DNA of 13,121 nt. Source: Deltaproteobacteria bacterium. Lineage in GTDB: Bacteria > Bdellovibrionota > Bdellovibrionia > JABDDW01. The stretch lies in NCBI GenBank assembly GCA_013287405.1, contig JABDDW010000043.1, positions 1 to 13,121 on the forward strand, given 5' to 3'. Positions 6,039 through 13,121 of this stretch are shown here, piece by piece. The translations under genes and the position numbers were made by a program. Within the stretch, counting starts at the first letter, position 1. Every line of letters begins with the position of its first letter. Below the pieces are notes generated by a model. The model saw nothing but the letters and a program-made list of their open reading frames with translations, searched no databases and had not been told where the DNA came from.

Positions 6039-7787
6039 TTACTTGCCTAAATCTAAAACCTCATACCCCTTCGCCGAAAAAGAAATGGCTTGATCATCAC
6101 CATTGGCCGCAGGATCAACCCATAAAAATCCTCGGGAGTCATCACTCAAAGTAAAACTAGAAGCACCTGTATCTAGATTCGGGGCCAAGACCACTTTGGT
6201 TAGCGTTTTGTCTAACCCTATAGTCACGAGGGCCATGTTTCCATTTTGGTAATTATGCCACGCAGGAGGTAGTCGGGCTGCGTGCACCAATTGAAGGGGT
6301 AAGGTCGTTACTGACGCGGGGTTGGTGACGTCCACAATTTTGTACTGGTTCGGTGTAGTTTGATAAATGAAGACCGTTTTACCGTTCACCGGATTTTCAT
6401 TCCAAACATTCGTGTACCCCGGGTGTTCTGCCGAGACCGACTTATAGCCTGGCGTTTCAGCCTCGGGGTTCTTGATCTCGTTAAGCCCTGTATGATGGCT
6501 CAAGTCCAAAACGAAAACAGAGCCATTATCGGCGGCTAAAAAGTCTTGACCTCTCGAGGTGGTGTACCAATGAAGATCAAACCCGACAGCCCATTTGGTA
6601 GATGCAATTCGAATTGGTTCATCTAGGTTGTCCATGTCCCAAACATCTAATTTGGCAAAGTCGTATTCGACTGCCAAATAAACTTTACCCTTCGGCGAGG
6701 CGTACCATTTCAGGTTGGTGATTTTTCCGCTTTGCGACGCGAGTGGAAGTCTCACGTTGGGGTTCTGCATATTGTAAATGCCCAACCTCACATTCGGGTC
6801 ATCATTTCTATGTTGAACTACGGTAAAGGCGCGTCCATCAGAACCCGCTTCCCACATCTTCATTGTGTATGACTGCAAATCAATGGCCAGACCCAAAACT
6901 TGCTTATCATTGAGTCCACTGTTGGTCTCTTTCGTGATGTCGTAGGTGTAGATATCATTGCCGTTAACGGCAGGATAATAGTTCTCGGTCAGTCCGACAT
7001 AGGTACTACCAAGCTTATCGGAGAAGAAAGCACCATTGGGGTTCGAGGGCTCACCAAAATTCTCACTGGGTCTGAAATAGGCTTTGGGGTTAGCCAAATC
7101 AAAAATCACCGCCGCCCCATTGATCTGTTTCGCCATTAAGAAAGTTTTTCCGGTGGGCGAGGAATACCAAGAGAAAATCTTAGGAACAAAAGGACCCATC
7201 ATGGCTTTCACTGGATTTTTAGGGTGGGATATTTCGTAAAACTCCAAGACCTGATGTTCGGTGGGTGTCGATATATTCAAAACCAAATATGTTTTTCCCT
7301 TTGGTGTAGAATACCAAGACGAATTCAGAAATTTGGATTGCGGCGGAAGAGGAAGTACTATTGGTTTCTTGGGGCGATCGACATCGATGACGTAAAATTT
7401 GTTATCAGGAGGGTAAGCAATCGACGCGTAGATTTTCCCCCGGGGCGTTTGATGCCAATGGAGGTCTCCAAAATACTCTTGTCGAAAAGACTGAAGGGGC
7501 ACTTTCGTATAGATCGGAGTCAGGGGATTTTTTGAGTCTAAAAACATGACTTTTCCGTCGCTCGAAGCGATGGCGATGAGGGAACGGCCACTAGAGGTCA
7601 AGAAACCCGGTACAGAAGGCACGGGTGTGGAGTTACCTGATTCTCCAGCTGGATTGGTCAAATTGGTGCCGCCCGTTTGGATGGTTTGAATAACATGTAT
7701 TTCGGAAGCGTGGCTCTGAGTAGCAACCAAGAAAGAAGTCACAAACAGAGGTACAAAAATTTTTGCTGAAAATTTTCTGGTGATCAA
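6039..7787 (-). CDS. Secreted repeat protein, probable beta-propeller, about 582 aa
   Basis: The preferred start is TTG 7787, with AGGAG five bases upstream; an upstream start at 7841 would bury the signal. Residues 1-28 form a Sec signal peptide (TRKFSAKIF, a hydrophobic core, then QSHA before SEIHV). The rest is built from about nine or ten units of 46-50 residues, each with W(Y/H).(S/T)P.GK.(Y/F) followed by V.D..NP. The clearest cores begin near residues 110, 157, 206, 360 and 406, with weaker ones between and after. This spacing and strand pattern suggest a beta-propeller of the LVIVD or WD40-like kind, though no catalytic residues stand out. Export to the periplasm or beyond is inferred. 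Its binding partner is unknown, and it seems to be transcribed alone. Confidence 0.8.
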   Translation of the reverse strand: MITRKFSAKIFVPLFVTSFLVATQSHASEIHVIQTIQTGGTNLTNPAGESGNSTPVPSVPGFLTSSGRSLIAIASSDGKVMFLDSKNPLTPIYTKVPLQSFRQEYFGDLHWHQTPRGKIYASIAYPPDNKFYVIDVDRPKKPIVLPLPPQSKFLNSSWYSTPKGKTYLVLNISTPTEHQVLEFYEISHPKNPVKAMMGPFVPKIFSWYSSPTGKTFLMAKQINGAAVIFDLANPKAYFRPSENFGEPSNPNGAFFSDKLGSTYVGLTENYYPAVNGNDIYTYDITKETNSGLNDKQVLGLAIDLQSYTMKMWEAGSDGRAFTVVQHRNDDPNVRLGIYNMQNPNVRLPLASQSGKITNLKWYASPKGKVYLAVEYDFAKLDVWDMDNLDEPIRIASTKWAVGFDLHWYTTSRGQDFLAADNGSVFVLDLSHHTGLNEIKNPEAETPGYKSVSAEHPGYTNVWNENPVNGKTVFIYQTTPNQYKIVDVTNPASVTTLPLQLVHAARLPPAWHNYQNGNMALVTIGLDKTLTKVVLAPNLDTGASSFTLSDDSRGFLWVDPAANGDDQAISFSAKGYEVLDLGK

Positions 7788-7841
7788 GAAAACTCCTTTT
7801 GGTTTTTGAGACACGATCAGAATCCTTCGATGTTGTGCCAA

Positions 7842-8234
7842 ATATGAGAATGAGTTGCAATGGAAGAGATTACAATTTGATGTGTCGAAGCTTTTGACAG
7901 TTACCTCCCTCTGCGTATTTCAGATTCCTCACGCCCCCATCTCAAGATGGAAAGATTTCGTTCAATTGAAATCTTATTGATGGTCAGCGAATGATAAGCA
8001 GTTTTCGTAATCCAAAGAACCCAACGGAAACACGCGCGTTTCAATCGACGGTAATGCTTCCTGTGGCGGCCAGCTCCAGAACGTCTTTCGATACGGTAGA
8101 TCAGATAATTGCCAATGACTTTACAGCAGCCTCTTAACTCCTTCCATCGGGAGTTCAGGAAAACAGTATCTTTTTGAACGAGTTGCTTTTAACTCGACAA
8201 CCTTCGAGACACCGAGCCCTCGACACAGCCTAAC
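7842..8234. other. Non-coding or decayed stretch with short open frames
   Basis: About 390 bases between two secreted-protein genes. A 48-codon plus-strand frame at 7991-8137 starts with ATG and ends ...DTVDQIIANDFTAAS. A start-less minus-strand frame covers 7901-8188, giving an Arg/Trp-rich peptide that is probably antisense shadow or remnant. Neither is recognised. The 11-mer CTTCCTGTGGC at 8057-8067 recurs at 8855-8865. The promoter of the repeat protein gene should lie near 7790-7900, but I cannot assign boxes. Confidence 0.4.
8179..8222 (-). terminator. Two stem-loops downstream of the 157-aa gene
   Basis: Just past the stop codon at 8235, read on the minus strand, are TCGAG/CTCGA around a 10-base loop, then CGAGTT/AACTCG around a 6-base loop (8179-8196). 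No good T tract follows, so intrinsic termination is uncertain; they may instead protect the 3' end of the message. Confidence 0.3.
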
Positions 8235-8708
8235 TTAAATGTTGTCTGGCTCACCATCAGGGAACACTTGAAAGTCAGGGCTAATATCTGAAGTAGTGAC
8301 GTTTCTTACTCCACTAACCATTGCGCCAGCAGCTTTTGCTAAATCTTTTCCGATACTGAGTCTCGTACTTGTGCAAGAAATGCTACCTGCAGATTGATCT
8401 TCAAGGTCCATTTGCGCCAAATCAGCGGGAGATCCCCAACCAGTTGGATCTGCGAAATTTGCATCTTTTGATAATTTAAAAACCCTTCCAGCAGGGAATG
8501 CCACATTACGATCCGTGGGAGTGGGTCTTAACAGTTTAATATCGCATCCTCCTATTTGAACCTCCGCAATACCCCTTGGTAGAATGACTCGATGTTTTAA
8601 TTCCAAAGCAGCCCCCTTTTTAAGGGTGGCCAACTCAAGGTTATTGGCGCGAGCTGAAAATGGTACTAAAATAATCAGCGTTAAAGTTCCAATCATTAAG
8701 TTCTTCAT
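8235..8708 (-). CDS. Small secreted protein of unknown function, 157 aa
   Basis: The ATG at 8708 has a strong GGAGG at seven bases. Residues 1-21 (MKNLMIGTLTLIILVPFSARA) form a typical Sec signal peptide, with cleavage likely before NNLEL. The mature part of about 136 residues has two cysteines (QIGGCDIK and SISCTST) that could form a disulfide in the periplasm. It has a beta-rich look and no recognised motif. It does not carry a lipobox. Its neighbours on the same strand also encode exported proteins, but the gaps are large, so separate transcription is likely. Confidence 0.8.
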   Translation of the reverse strand: MKNLMIGTLTLIILVPFSARANNLELATLKKGAALELKHRVILPRGIAEVQIGGCDIKLLRPTPTDRNVAFPAGRVFKLSKDANFADPTGWGSPADLAQMDLEDQSAGSISCTSTRLSIGKDLAKAAGAMVSGVRNVTTSDISPDFQVFPDGEPDNI

Positions 8709-8854
8709 AATATTCCTCCTGCACTTACATGCAATCGCGTGCCAGGTTGTATCTGCTTCTTTTCTGTCGAGTTATTTTTCACATTTAAAGCACACAGGTG
8801 TTTCGTCTGTTATTTCATAAGATTAGACGACTCAATTGATTGACGTCAAAGTTA

Positions 8855-8902
8855 CTTCCTGTGGCAACGCCTACCGGAGACGCGCGGCGGTCGGCGCCGC
8901 CG
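8855..8902. repeat. GC-rich hairpin and repeated 11-mer
   Basis: CGGCGG and CCGCCG (8885-8902) flank six bases, within a short patch much richer in GC than its surroundings. The 11-mer CTTCCTGTGGC just before it (8855-8865) also occurs at 8057-8067. It lies in the 280-base gap downstream of the 216-aa gene; no T tract follows on either strand. A short foreign insertion or repeat remnant is possible. Confidence 0.35.
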
Positions 8903-8985
8903 CTCCCTTCACCACTTGCCTGATGGCGGCTAATAGCCTACCATCCGACGACGTGGGGACCTCTTATAGTTTCTGGCTTCTTTCT

Positions 8986-9636
8986 CTAAAACCTGCTGAA
9001 TTTACAGATGACCGGCTCGCTCGAATTCCAATAGTACCTTATACCTGTCATAATATTATGATTGAGGCGGACAGTCTGTGTTACTAGCGGTTCAACCTTG
9101 AGAATACTATTTATTGAGACAAGGAATGAATGGGGGTTGACTGGAGAGGGGATTGATTTGGTTCGAAATTCTCCACCATAACCTGTGATATACTTATGAA
9201 AGTCTGGCCCAGGGGCCCCTTTGTAGTAGCTACTTTCGCTACTCATAATAAAGTAAATTGGCGTAGATGAGTCCTCCTGGCTTGGTGTAAAGTCTTGAGC
9301 CACAAGTTTGAGCACGCGCAGCAATTCGTCGGTTCCGTTGTTGTCGGCGACACGATCAATCGCGTAACGACTCTCGAAGGCAACGACAGGGTACCCTCCC
9401 TCAGCGAGGGGGGCAGGCAACTTGAGGTTAAATATAAACGCGTCTCCATTGAAGTTCTTACAGGTTAGCGAAACAGTTACTGACCTTGAGATCTCAGCTT
9501 GATCCCCCTGTAAAGATGGCGATACCTGACCGTGGTTGCCAGAGGCAGGGTCATTAAGAAGTGTTTGAGTTTGTGCGTGAGCTTGAAAACTAGAAACGCT
9601 AGTCCCAAAAAGCATCGCAAATAACAATTTAGACAT
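8986..9636 (-). CDS. Secreted protein of unknown function, 216 aa
   Basis: The start chosen is ATG 9636, with GGAGG eight bases upstream; a TTG at 9651 lies within that site and is not used. Residues 1-21 (MSKLLFAMLFGTSVSSFQAHA) are a Sec signal peptide, with cleavage before QTQT. The mature protein has two cysteines, one in VSLTCKNF and one near the C-terminus (VICKFSRF), which would join the ends if paired. The rest is polar and beta-prone, with no metal or catalytic motif seen. I do not recognise the family. It follows the dioxygenase-like gene on the same strand after an 85-base gap. Confidence 0.78.
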   Translation of the reverse strand: MSKLLFAMLFGTSVSSFQAHAQTQTLLNDPASGNHGQVSPSLQGDQAEISRSVTVSLTCKNFNGDAFIFNLKLPAPLAEGGYPVVAFESRYAIDRVADNNGTDELLRVLKLVAQDFTPSQEDSSTPIYFIMSSESSYYKGAPGPDFHKYITGYGGEFRTKSIPSPVNPHSFLVSINSILKVEPLVTQTVRLNHNIMTGIRYYWNSSEPVICKFSRF

Positions 9637-9674
9637 AAAGAAAACCTCCAAAATAAATTACAGTGCTTTCTAAC

Positions 9675-9719
9675 AAAAAAATGATGGCATTTAAACGAAG
9701 CCTGCCTCCGGCATTAAAT
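9675..9719 (-). terminator. Possible terminator of the dioxygenase-like gene
   Basis: Directly after the stop codon, ATTTAA and TTAAAT (minus-strand reading) enclose a GC-rich segment, and a run of seven T follows nine bases later. The gap between stem and T run makes it weak. Confidence 0.3.
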
Positions 9720-9720
9720 A

Positions 9721-10596
9721 TCAGGGTTTTACACCGGAGAGCCACCTATAAGAAGTAAGGAGCGGATGATCCGTCGGGTCATCCGTGAAAAGAAAAAGCG
9801 CTCCTCTGAATTCGGCAACGAGTGGACTTGTATGCAGTGGGGGTTGGACGACCTTTTGCTGACTGCCTGCCATAATCCACAAATGTCCTTCCGGGATGGA
9901 AATAATTTGATTCGTTTTTTCGTCTAGAGCAGCAGCGCCAGGACCAAGTAAGTTGAAAATAATAGTAAAGTAACTACTGTCTCGATGCCAATTATAGGGA
10001 TACTGAACGCCTGCACCATAGTGAGCTTTGACAAGCATCCTTTTTCCAGGAAGTAAATTCTCTAACCACTCATAAAATAGTAGAAAGCCAACACTTGAGA
10101 TGCCTTTTACGGCGCCCCATTTTGTAGTGTCTCCTGTCCACAATCCAACTTTTGGCGACTCGCCATCTTCTCCTCCATGGGAATGAACGCGAAGGGCCAT
10201 GAATTTCTCATGCCTGTTAGGCCCAGCCCCAATACTTTCTGCAATATTCTGAAGGTTTAAATTGTCAAAATTCTTTAACCTTTGTTGTATCGTAGCACGC
10301 ATTTCAGTCGTAATCAGGTCACTGAGATCAATATCAATAAGTCCAGGGATATTGTTTTTAACATGAATTCTCTTAATATCTGCAAGGACCTCATTAAAAG
10401 GATGACTCCTAAAAAAAGGAACGAGTGGCTCAAAAGGATCTTCAGCAGAAGTCGTGATGGGTAAATGATCTTCATTTCCTAAAGAGGATAAATAAAATCT
10501 ACATACAGACCCGACAAGGCTCGTCTTAGAGACGAAAATTTGTTCAGCGAGGCTTGCTTGGGAAAATAATACGAAAAGAATAAATATCTTTTTCAT
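9721..10596 (-). CDS. Secreted Fe(II)/2-oxoglutarate dioxygenase-like protein, 291 aa
   Basis: The start is ATG 10596, with GGAG five bases upstream; a longer frame to 10659 is not needed. Residues 1-17 (MKKIFILFVLFSQASLA) are a signal peptide. The C-terminal half has the layout of a double-stranded beta-helix dioxygenase: WHRD with H204 and D206, a distal H255 in PPLHTSP, and R264 in AEFRGALFLF, where the 2-oxoglutarate-binding arginine is expected. Before it are KRMLVKAHYGAG and TIIFNLLG strands. The reaction and substrate are unknown. Export is unusual for this class, because iron(II) and 2-oxoglutarate are cytoplasmic in supply, so catalysis is not certain. It is divergent from the TIGR02147-type gene across a dyad. 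Confidence 0.65.
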   Translation of the reverse strand: MKKIFILFVLFSQASLAEQIFVSKTSLVGSVCRFYLSSLGNEDHLPITTSAEDPFEPLVPFFRSHPFNEVLADIKRIHVKNNIPGLIDIDLSDLITTEMRATIQQRLKNFDNLNLQNIAESIGAGPNRHEKFMALRVHSHGGEDGESPKVGLWTGDTTKWGAVKGISSVGFLLFYEWLENLLPGKRMLVKAHYGAGVQYPYNWHRDSSYFTIIFNLLGPGAAALDEKTNQIISIPEGHLWIMAGSQQKVVQPPLHTSPLVAEFRGALFLFTDDPTDHPLLTSYRWLSGVKP

Positions 10597-10670
10597 CGAA
10601 TCTCCATGATGAGAAATACTCTTAAAAAGGCTACAACTTCCATGCCAAGGGCCCCTCAAATGAAATGTTT

Positions 10671-10700
10671 ATGTTCACAATGGTGAACATTATATGAACA
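10671..10700. promoter_or_regulatory. Operator-like dyad between divergent genes
   Basis: ATGTTCAC and GTGAACAT are perfect 8-bp arms around AATG (10671-10690). A third half-site, TGAACA, follows at 10695-10700. The dyad lies between genes starting at 10596 (minus) and 10776 (plus), where both promoters must be. The 20-bp symmetric site suits a dimeric regulator. The adjacent TIGR02147-type protein is an obvious but untested candidate to bind it. Confidence 0.6.
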
Positions 10701-10775
10701 AAAGGTCCATAAATAATGAGGGTACAAACACGATCCGCATTGATCAAGGAAGTCGCCTCACCATAAAATTGGAGC

Positions 10776-11486
10776 ATGAGGGCGTTCGTCGATATAACGG
10801 AATTCCGAGATCCCATTGAATTTCTTCATGCGTGGCTGTCACACGCCCAATCGAAAGGATCAGCTTTTTCGCTTCGAGCACTTGCAAGGCGTGCTGGATT
10901 TTCCTCTCCCTCTCTGCTCTCAATGGTTCTTTCCCGCAAAAGGCGTCTCTTTTGGGAGCAGGCTGAGCGATTTGCAAAAGCAATGAACCTCTCCCACATT
11001 GACACTCAGTATTTTGAATTTCTAGTAAGATCCGTCAACCGACCCCCAGATCGAACGCAAGGGTTGCTCGCTCGGGAGAGAAGACATTTTTCGCCCGTTC
11101 ACTATGATGTTTATCGCGACAACATGAAGTATATAGACCGCCCACCCGTTTCACTCATGCGTTGGTTCGCCGGAAAAACATATATTATTTTTGGAAGTCC
11201 GAAAGTCCATGGAAAGACTCGCATTTGGCGGCATCGGTTTTTCATTGATGAGCGTAGCGCAACTTTACGTTGCTTCAGATCCCACGGGCATCCCTCTCAC
11301 TTTTCTGAGTCTATTGTTCACTATCCAAAGGAAGTTGTATTTCAGCCTGATTCATATTTGTATATTTTTTGGGAACCCCCGGTTCCTCAGTTTCATGCCT
11401 TACCTTTAACCGATCGATTTAAAGCAGGTAAAACTGTCATTCTCTCAGATAGTGGACTGATTTGTGAGGCTAAGCTTGAACTTTAA
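10776..11486 (+). CDS. TIGR02147-type (DUF4423-like) putative regulator
   Basis: 236 aa. The N-terminus fits the family: a short region ending FLHAWLSHAQSKG, then a helix-turn-helix-like FSLRALARRAGFSSPSLLSM followed by the basic SRKRRL (residues 31-58), then AERFAKAMNLSHIDTQYFEFLV (65-86). The C-terminal 140 residues are less typical. The family is thought to include transcription regulators in Bdellovibrio-like bacteria and Fibrobacter, but its biochemistry is poorly known. ATG 10776 is the first possible start; the GGAG directly before it is too close to be ideal, so translation may be weak. The gene ends 22 bases before the amidohydrolase start, suggesting one operon, and it faces the dioxygenase-like gene across a symmetric dyad. 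Confidence 0.75.
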   Translation: MRAFVDITEFRDPIEFLHAWLSHAQSKGSAFSLRALARRAGFSSPSLLSMVLSRKRRLFWEQAERFAKAMNLSHIDTQYFEFLVRSVNRPPDRTQGLLARERRHFSPVHYDVYRDNMKYIDRPPVSLMRWFAGKTYIIFGSPKVHGKTRIWRHRFFIDERSATLRCFRSHGHPSHFSESIVHYPKEVVFQPDSYLYIFWEPPVPQFHALPLTDRFKAGKTVILSDSGLICEAKLEL

Positions 11487-11508
11487 TTTTAGAAAGGCGT
11501 TCCTATAC

Positions 11509-12963
11509 ATGAAAAATCCGTTACTGAAATTAGGGTCCGTTTTGATTTTAGCTCTCACTTCTGCCTGTGCTCATATTAACTTAAGGGACACACGAAACCC
11601 CAGTTCAACCTCCGTGCTACCAAACTTTATTCGCACCAAAGCACCCGTTATTGCTCTTATCAATTTGAGAGTGATCGATGGAAGTGGTACTCCCGGAAAG
11701 GCCAACCAGAAAATTATTCTGACCAATGGAAAAATTTCAGCTGTGGGTGAAACTAATGTCGCGATTCCAGAAGGAGCAGAGATCATTGACCTTGCCGGTT
11801 CAACAGCTATTCCAGGAATTGTAGGAATGCATGAGCATCTTCACTATACCTACCTACCTGAGGGATCGCCTGATCGATATTTAGTCCAACAAACCTGGAG
11901 CTTTCCCCTTTTATACCTTGCCGCGGGAGTTACAACGGCGAGAACTGCGGGATCTTTGGAGCCTTATACTGATTTGGGATTAAAAAAAATGATCGATTCG
12001 GGGCGCTACCTAGGTCCAAGGTTATTTCTTACTGCACCTTATATTAACGGGCCAAAGGCAGACCATTTTCCTTTCCAAGACTATCCTGACGCCGCATCGG
12101 TGGCACGAATGGTAGACTACTGGGCGTCAGAAGGCTTTACTTCGTTTAAACTCTACGACGGTGTGACACGAGCCCAACTTGCCGCCGCTGTTAAAGCGGC
12201 TCACCGACATGGCCTGAAGGTAACTGCTCACTTGTGGTCTGTTACTTTTCGTGAAGCTATTGATCGCGGAATCGATAGCTTAGAGCATGGAATGTCATGT
12301 AGTACTGATTTCTATCCCAATAAAATCCCCGACCAATCGCCTCCTGAGGGAAGTCTTGATTACCTCAAGCCCGGGAGCCGCGAGATGGGGGACCTCATTG
12401 ATGATCTGGTAAAAAAACATGTGGCTATTACATCAACCCTTGCGAACTTAGAAGCAAGTAAACTTGCATTTAAATTTAAGCTGGACCCGCGGCTTATGGA
12501 TTTACTCCCCCCACCGGTACAACAAAGCGTCCTCATCCGAAAAGCCAAGGCTGCTAAAGAGACGGGGCCCAAAACAGAGAATGAATTTAATTTAGAAATG
12601 GAATTTGAGAGACGATTTGTTGAGTCCGGTGGACTTCTCATGGCCGGGAGCGACCCTACGGGATACGGCGCAATTATGGCTGGCCTTGCCGATCATCGCG
12701 AAATTGAGCTTTTGGTAGAAGCCGGGCTTTCACCTGTGAAAGCGATCCAAATTGCTACTGCAAATGGCGCCAAATTCCTTGGTATTTTTGATCAAGTGGG
12801 AACAATTGAAGTGGGAAAACGAGCTGACATTGTTATCGTGTATGGCAATCCCGAAACCCATATTTCTGATGTTAGAAATGTGCAGATTGTTTTTAAAGAC
12901 GGTATTGGTTATGACCCCGCGAGCATCATGAAAGTGCTAAAAGGTCGTGTTGGTATTCAGTAG
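11509..12963 (+). CDS. Lipoprotein amidohydrolase (imidazolonepropionase-like)
   Basis: 484 aa from ATG 11509; a GTG at 11464 would put extra residues before the signal. MKNPLLKLGSVLILALTSAC is a lipoprotein signal with C20 as the lipidated residue (T at -3 is slightly unusual). The metal-dependent hydrolase core is complete: GMHEH (H108, H110), SFKLYDG (K214, the expected carboxylated lysine), TAHLW (H241), LEHG (H260) and AGSDPTG (D382). The flanking beta-sandwich parts are at INLRVIDGSG...LTNGKISAVG and VGKRADIVIVYGNP. Such enzymes hydrolyse amide, ester or cyclic bonds, often in peptides; the substrate here is not deducible. A membrane anchor facing the periplasm is likely. It is probably co-transcribed with the upstream TIGR02147-type gene. 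Confidence 0.9.
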   Translation: MKNPLLKLGSVLILALTSACAHINLRDTRNPSSTSVLPNFIRTKAPVIALINLRVIDGSGTPGKANQKIILTNGKISAVGETNVAIPEGAEIIDLAGSTAIPGIVGMHEHLHYTYLPEGSPDRYLVQQTWSFPLLYLAAGVTTARTAGSLEPYTDLGLKKMIDSGRYLGPRLFLTAPYINGPKADHFPFQDYPDAASVARMVDYWASEGFTSFKLYDGVTRAQLAAAVKAAHRHGLKVTAHLWSVTFREAIDRGIDSLEHGMSCSTDFYPNKIPDQSPPEGSLDYLKPGSREMGDLIDDLVKKHVAITSTLANLEASKLAFKFKLDPRLMDLLPPPVQQSVLIRKAKAAKETGPKTENEFNLEMEFERRFVESGGLLMAGSDPTGYGAIMAGLADHREIELLVEAGLSPVKAIQIATANGAKFLGIFDQVGTIEVGKRADIVIVYGNPETHISDVRNVQIVFKDGIGYDPASIMKVLKGRVGIQ

Positions 12964-13121
12964 ATTCTAAATAATCCGTTGGACTGAAATGAGATTACGT
13001 TGACGATTTTTTGGATTGATGAGTGAGCAATTCATGACCGTCGCGACAAAAACCGAGTAGTCCAACTTGGCAGAGTGGGATAATGGAAAAATTAGTTGAA
13101 AATCTAAAACGCTGAGGGATT
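12964..13121. other. Right edge, no gene seen
   Basis: The last 158 bases hold no convincing gene. GTTGGACT (12978-12985) and AGTCCAAC (13059-13066) form a perfect but distant 8-bp inverted repeat, which may be chance. A 10-codon frame MEKLVENLKR lies near the end and is not supported. Confidence 0.3.

Noticed and set aside
7633..7860. Minus-strand open frame overlapping the start of the repeat protein gene
   Set aside because: It is out of frame with the well-supported signal peptide and TTG start, and its translation shows no domain.
8836..9087. Plus-strand frame of 83 codons
   Set aside because: Half of it is antisense to the 216-aa secreted protein gene and the rest is the GC-rich patch; no ribosome binding site or family match is evident.
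10744..10983. Minus-strand frame of 79 codons
   Set aside because: It is antisense to the N-terminus of the TIGR02147-type gene, whose own frame is clearly protein-like.
12978..13066. 8-bp inverted repeat GTTGGACT/AGTCCAAC as insertion-sequence ends
   Set aside because: Only about 70 bases lie between the arms and no transposase or target duplication is seen; chance is likely.
1..13121. CRISPR arrays, tRNA or rRNA genes
   Set aside because: No regularly spaced long repeats, tRNA-like cloverleaf or rRNA sequence was seen on either strand.

Overview
The window looks like chromosomal accessory DNA from a Gram-negative bacterium, most likely a Bdellovibrionota relative. The main clue is a protein of the TIGR02147/DUF4423 type at 10776-11486, a family expanded in Bdellovibrio-like bacteria and in Fibrobacter. 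Several Sec signal peptides, a lipobox and moderate GC fit this. The assignment is an inference from a few families and is not firm.

Left part (1 to about 5.4 kb): a mobile or decayed-mobile region. A 245-residue serine recombinase gene on the minus strand (rec1) is cut in two by a 1.5-kb IS110-family element of the IS1111 type. The element has a DEDD transposase, subterminal inverted repeats and a 372-bp non-coding tail where a bridge/seeker RNA is expected. Joining the two halves restores exactly 245 codons, the length of an intact paralogue (rec2) at 4612-5349. Upstream of rec1 lie an unknown 118-aa gene, a one-helix small membrane protein, and an open frame with a helix-turn-helix plus a 'Recombinase'-like domain that has no usable start codon. 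A control-region-like stretch at about 3583-3850 has two sets of phased direct repeats and separates these from a second small membrane protein on the plus strand. A HicA/HicB toxin-antitoxin pair sits downstream of rec2.

Middle (5.35-6.04 kb): mostly non-coding or decayed, with short inverted and direct repeats upstream of rec2 and one doubtful small reading frame.

Right part (6.04-13.1 kb): genes for exported proteins. On the minus strand are a secreted repeat protein, probably a beta-propeller, of about 582 aa that starts at TTG, two small secreted proteins of unknown function, and a secreted protein with an HxD...H...R pattern like Fe(II)/2-oxoglutarate dioxygenases. Divergent from the last one, across an intergenic region holding a perfect 8-bp-arm dyad, are the TIGR02147-type gene and a lipoprotein amidohydrolase, which probably form an operon.

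The most interesting items are the cleanly resolved IS1111-type insertion with its candidate guide RNA, the start-less recombinase-domain gene next to phased repeats, and the divergent regulator/dioxygenase/amidohydrolase cluster with its dyad.
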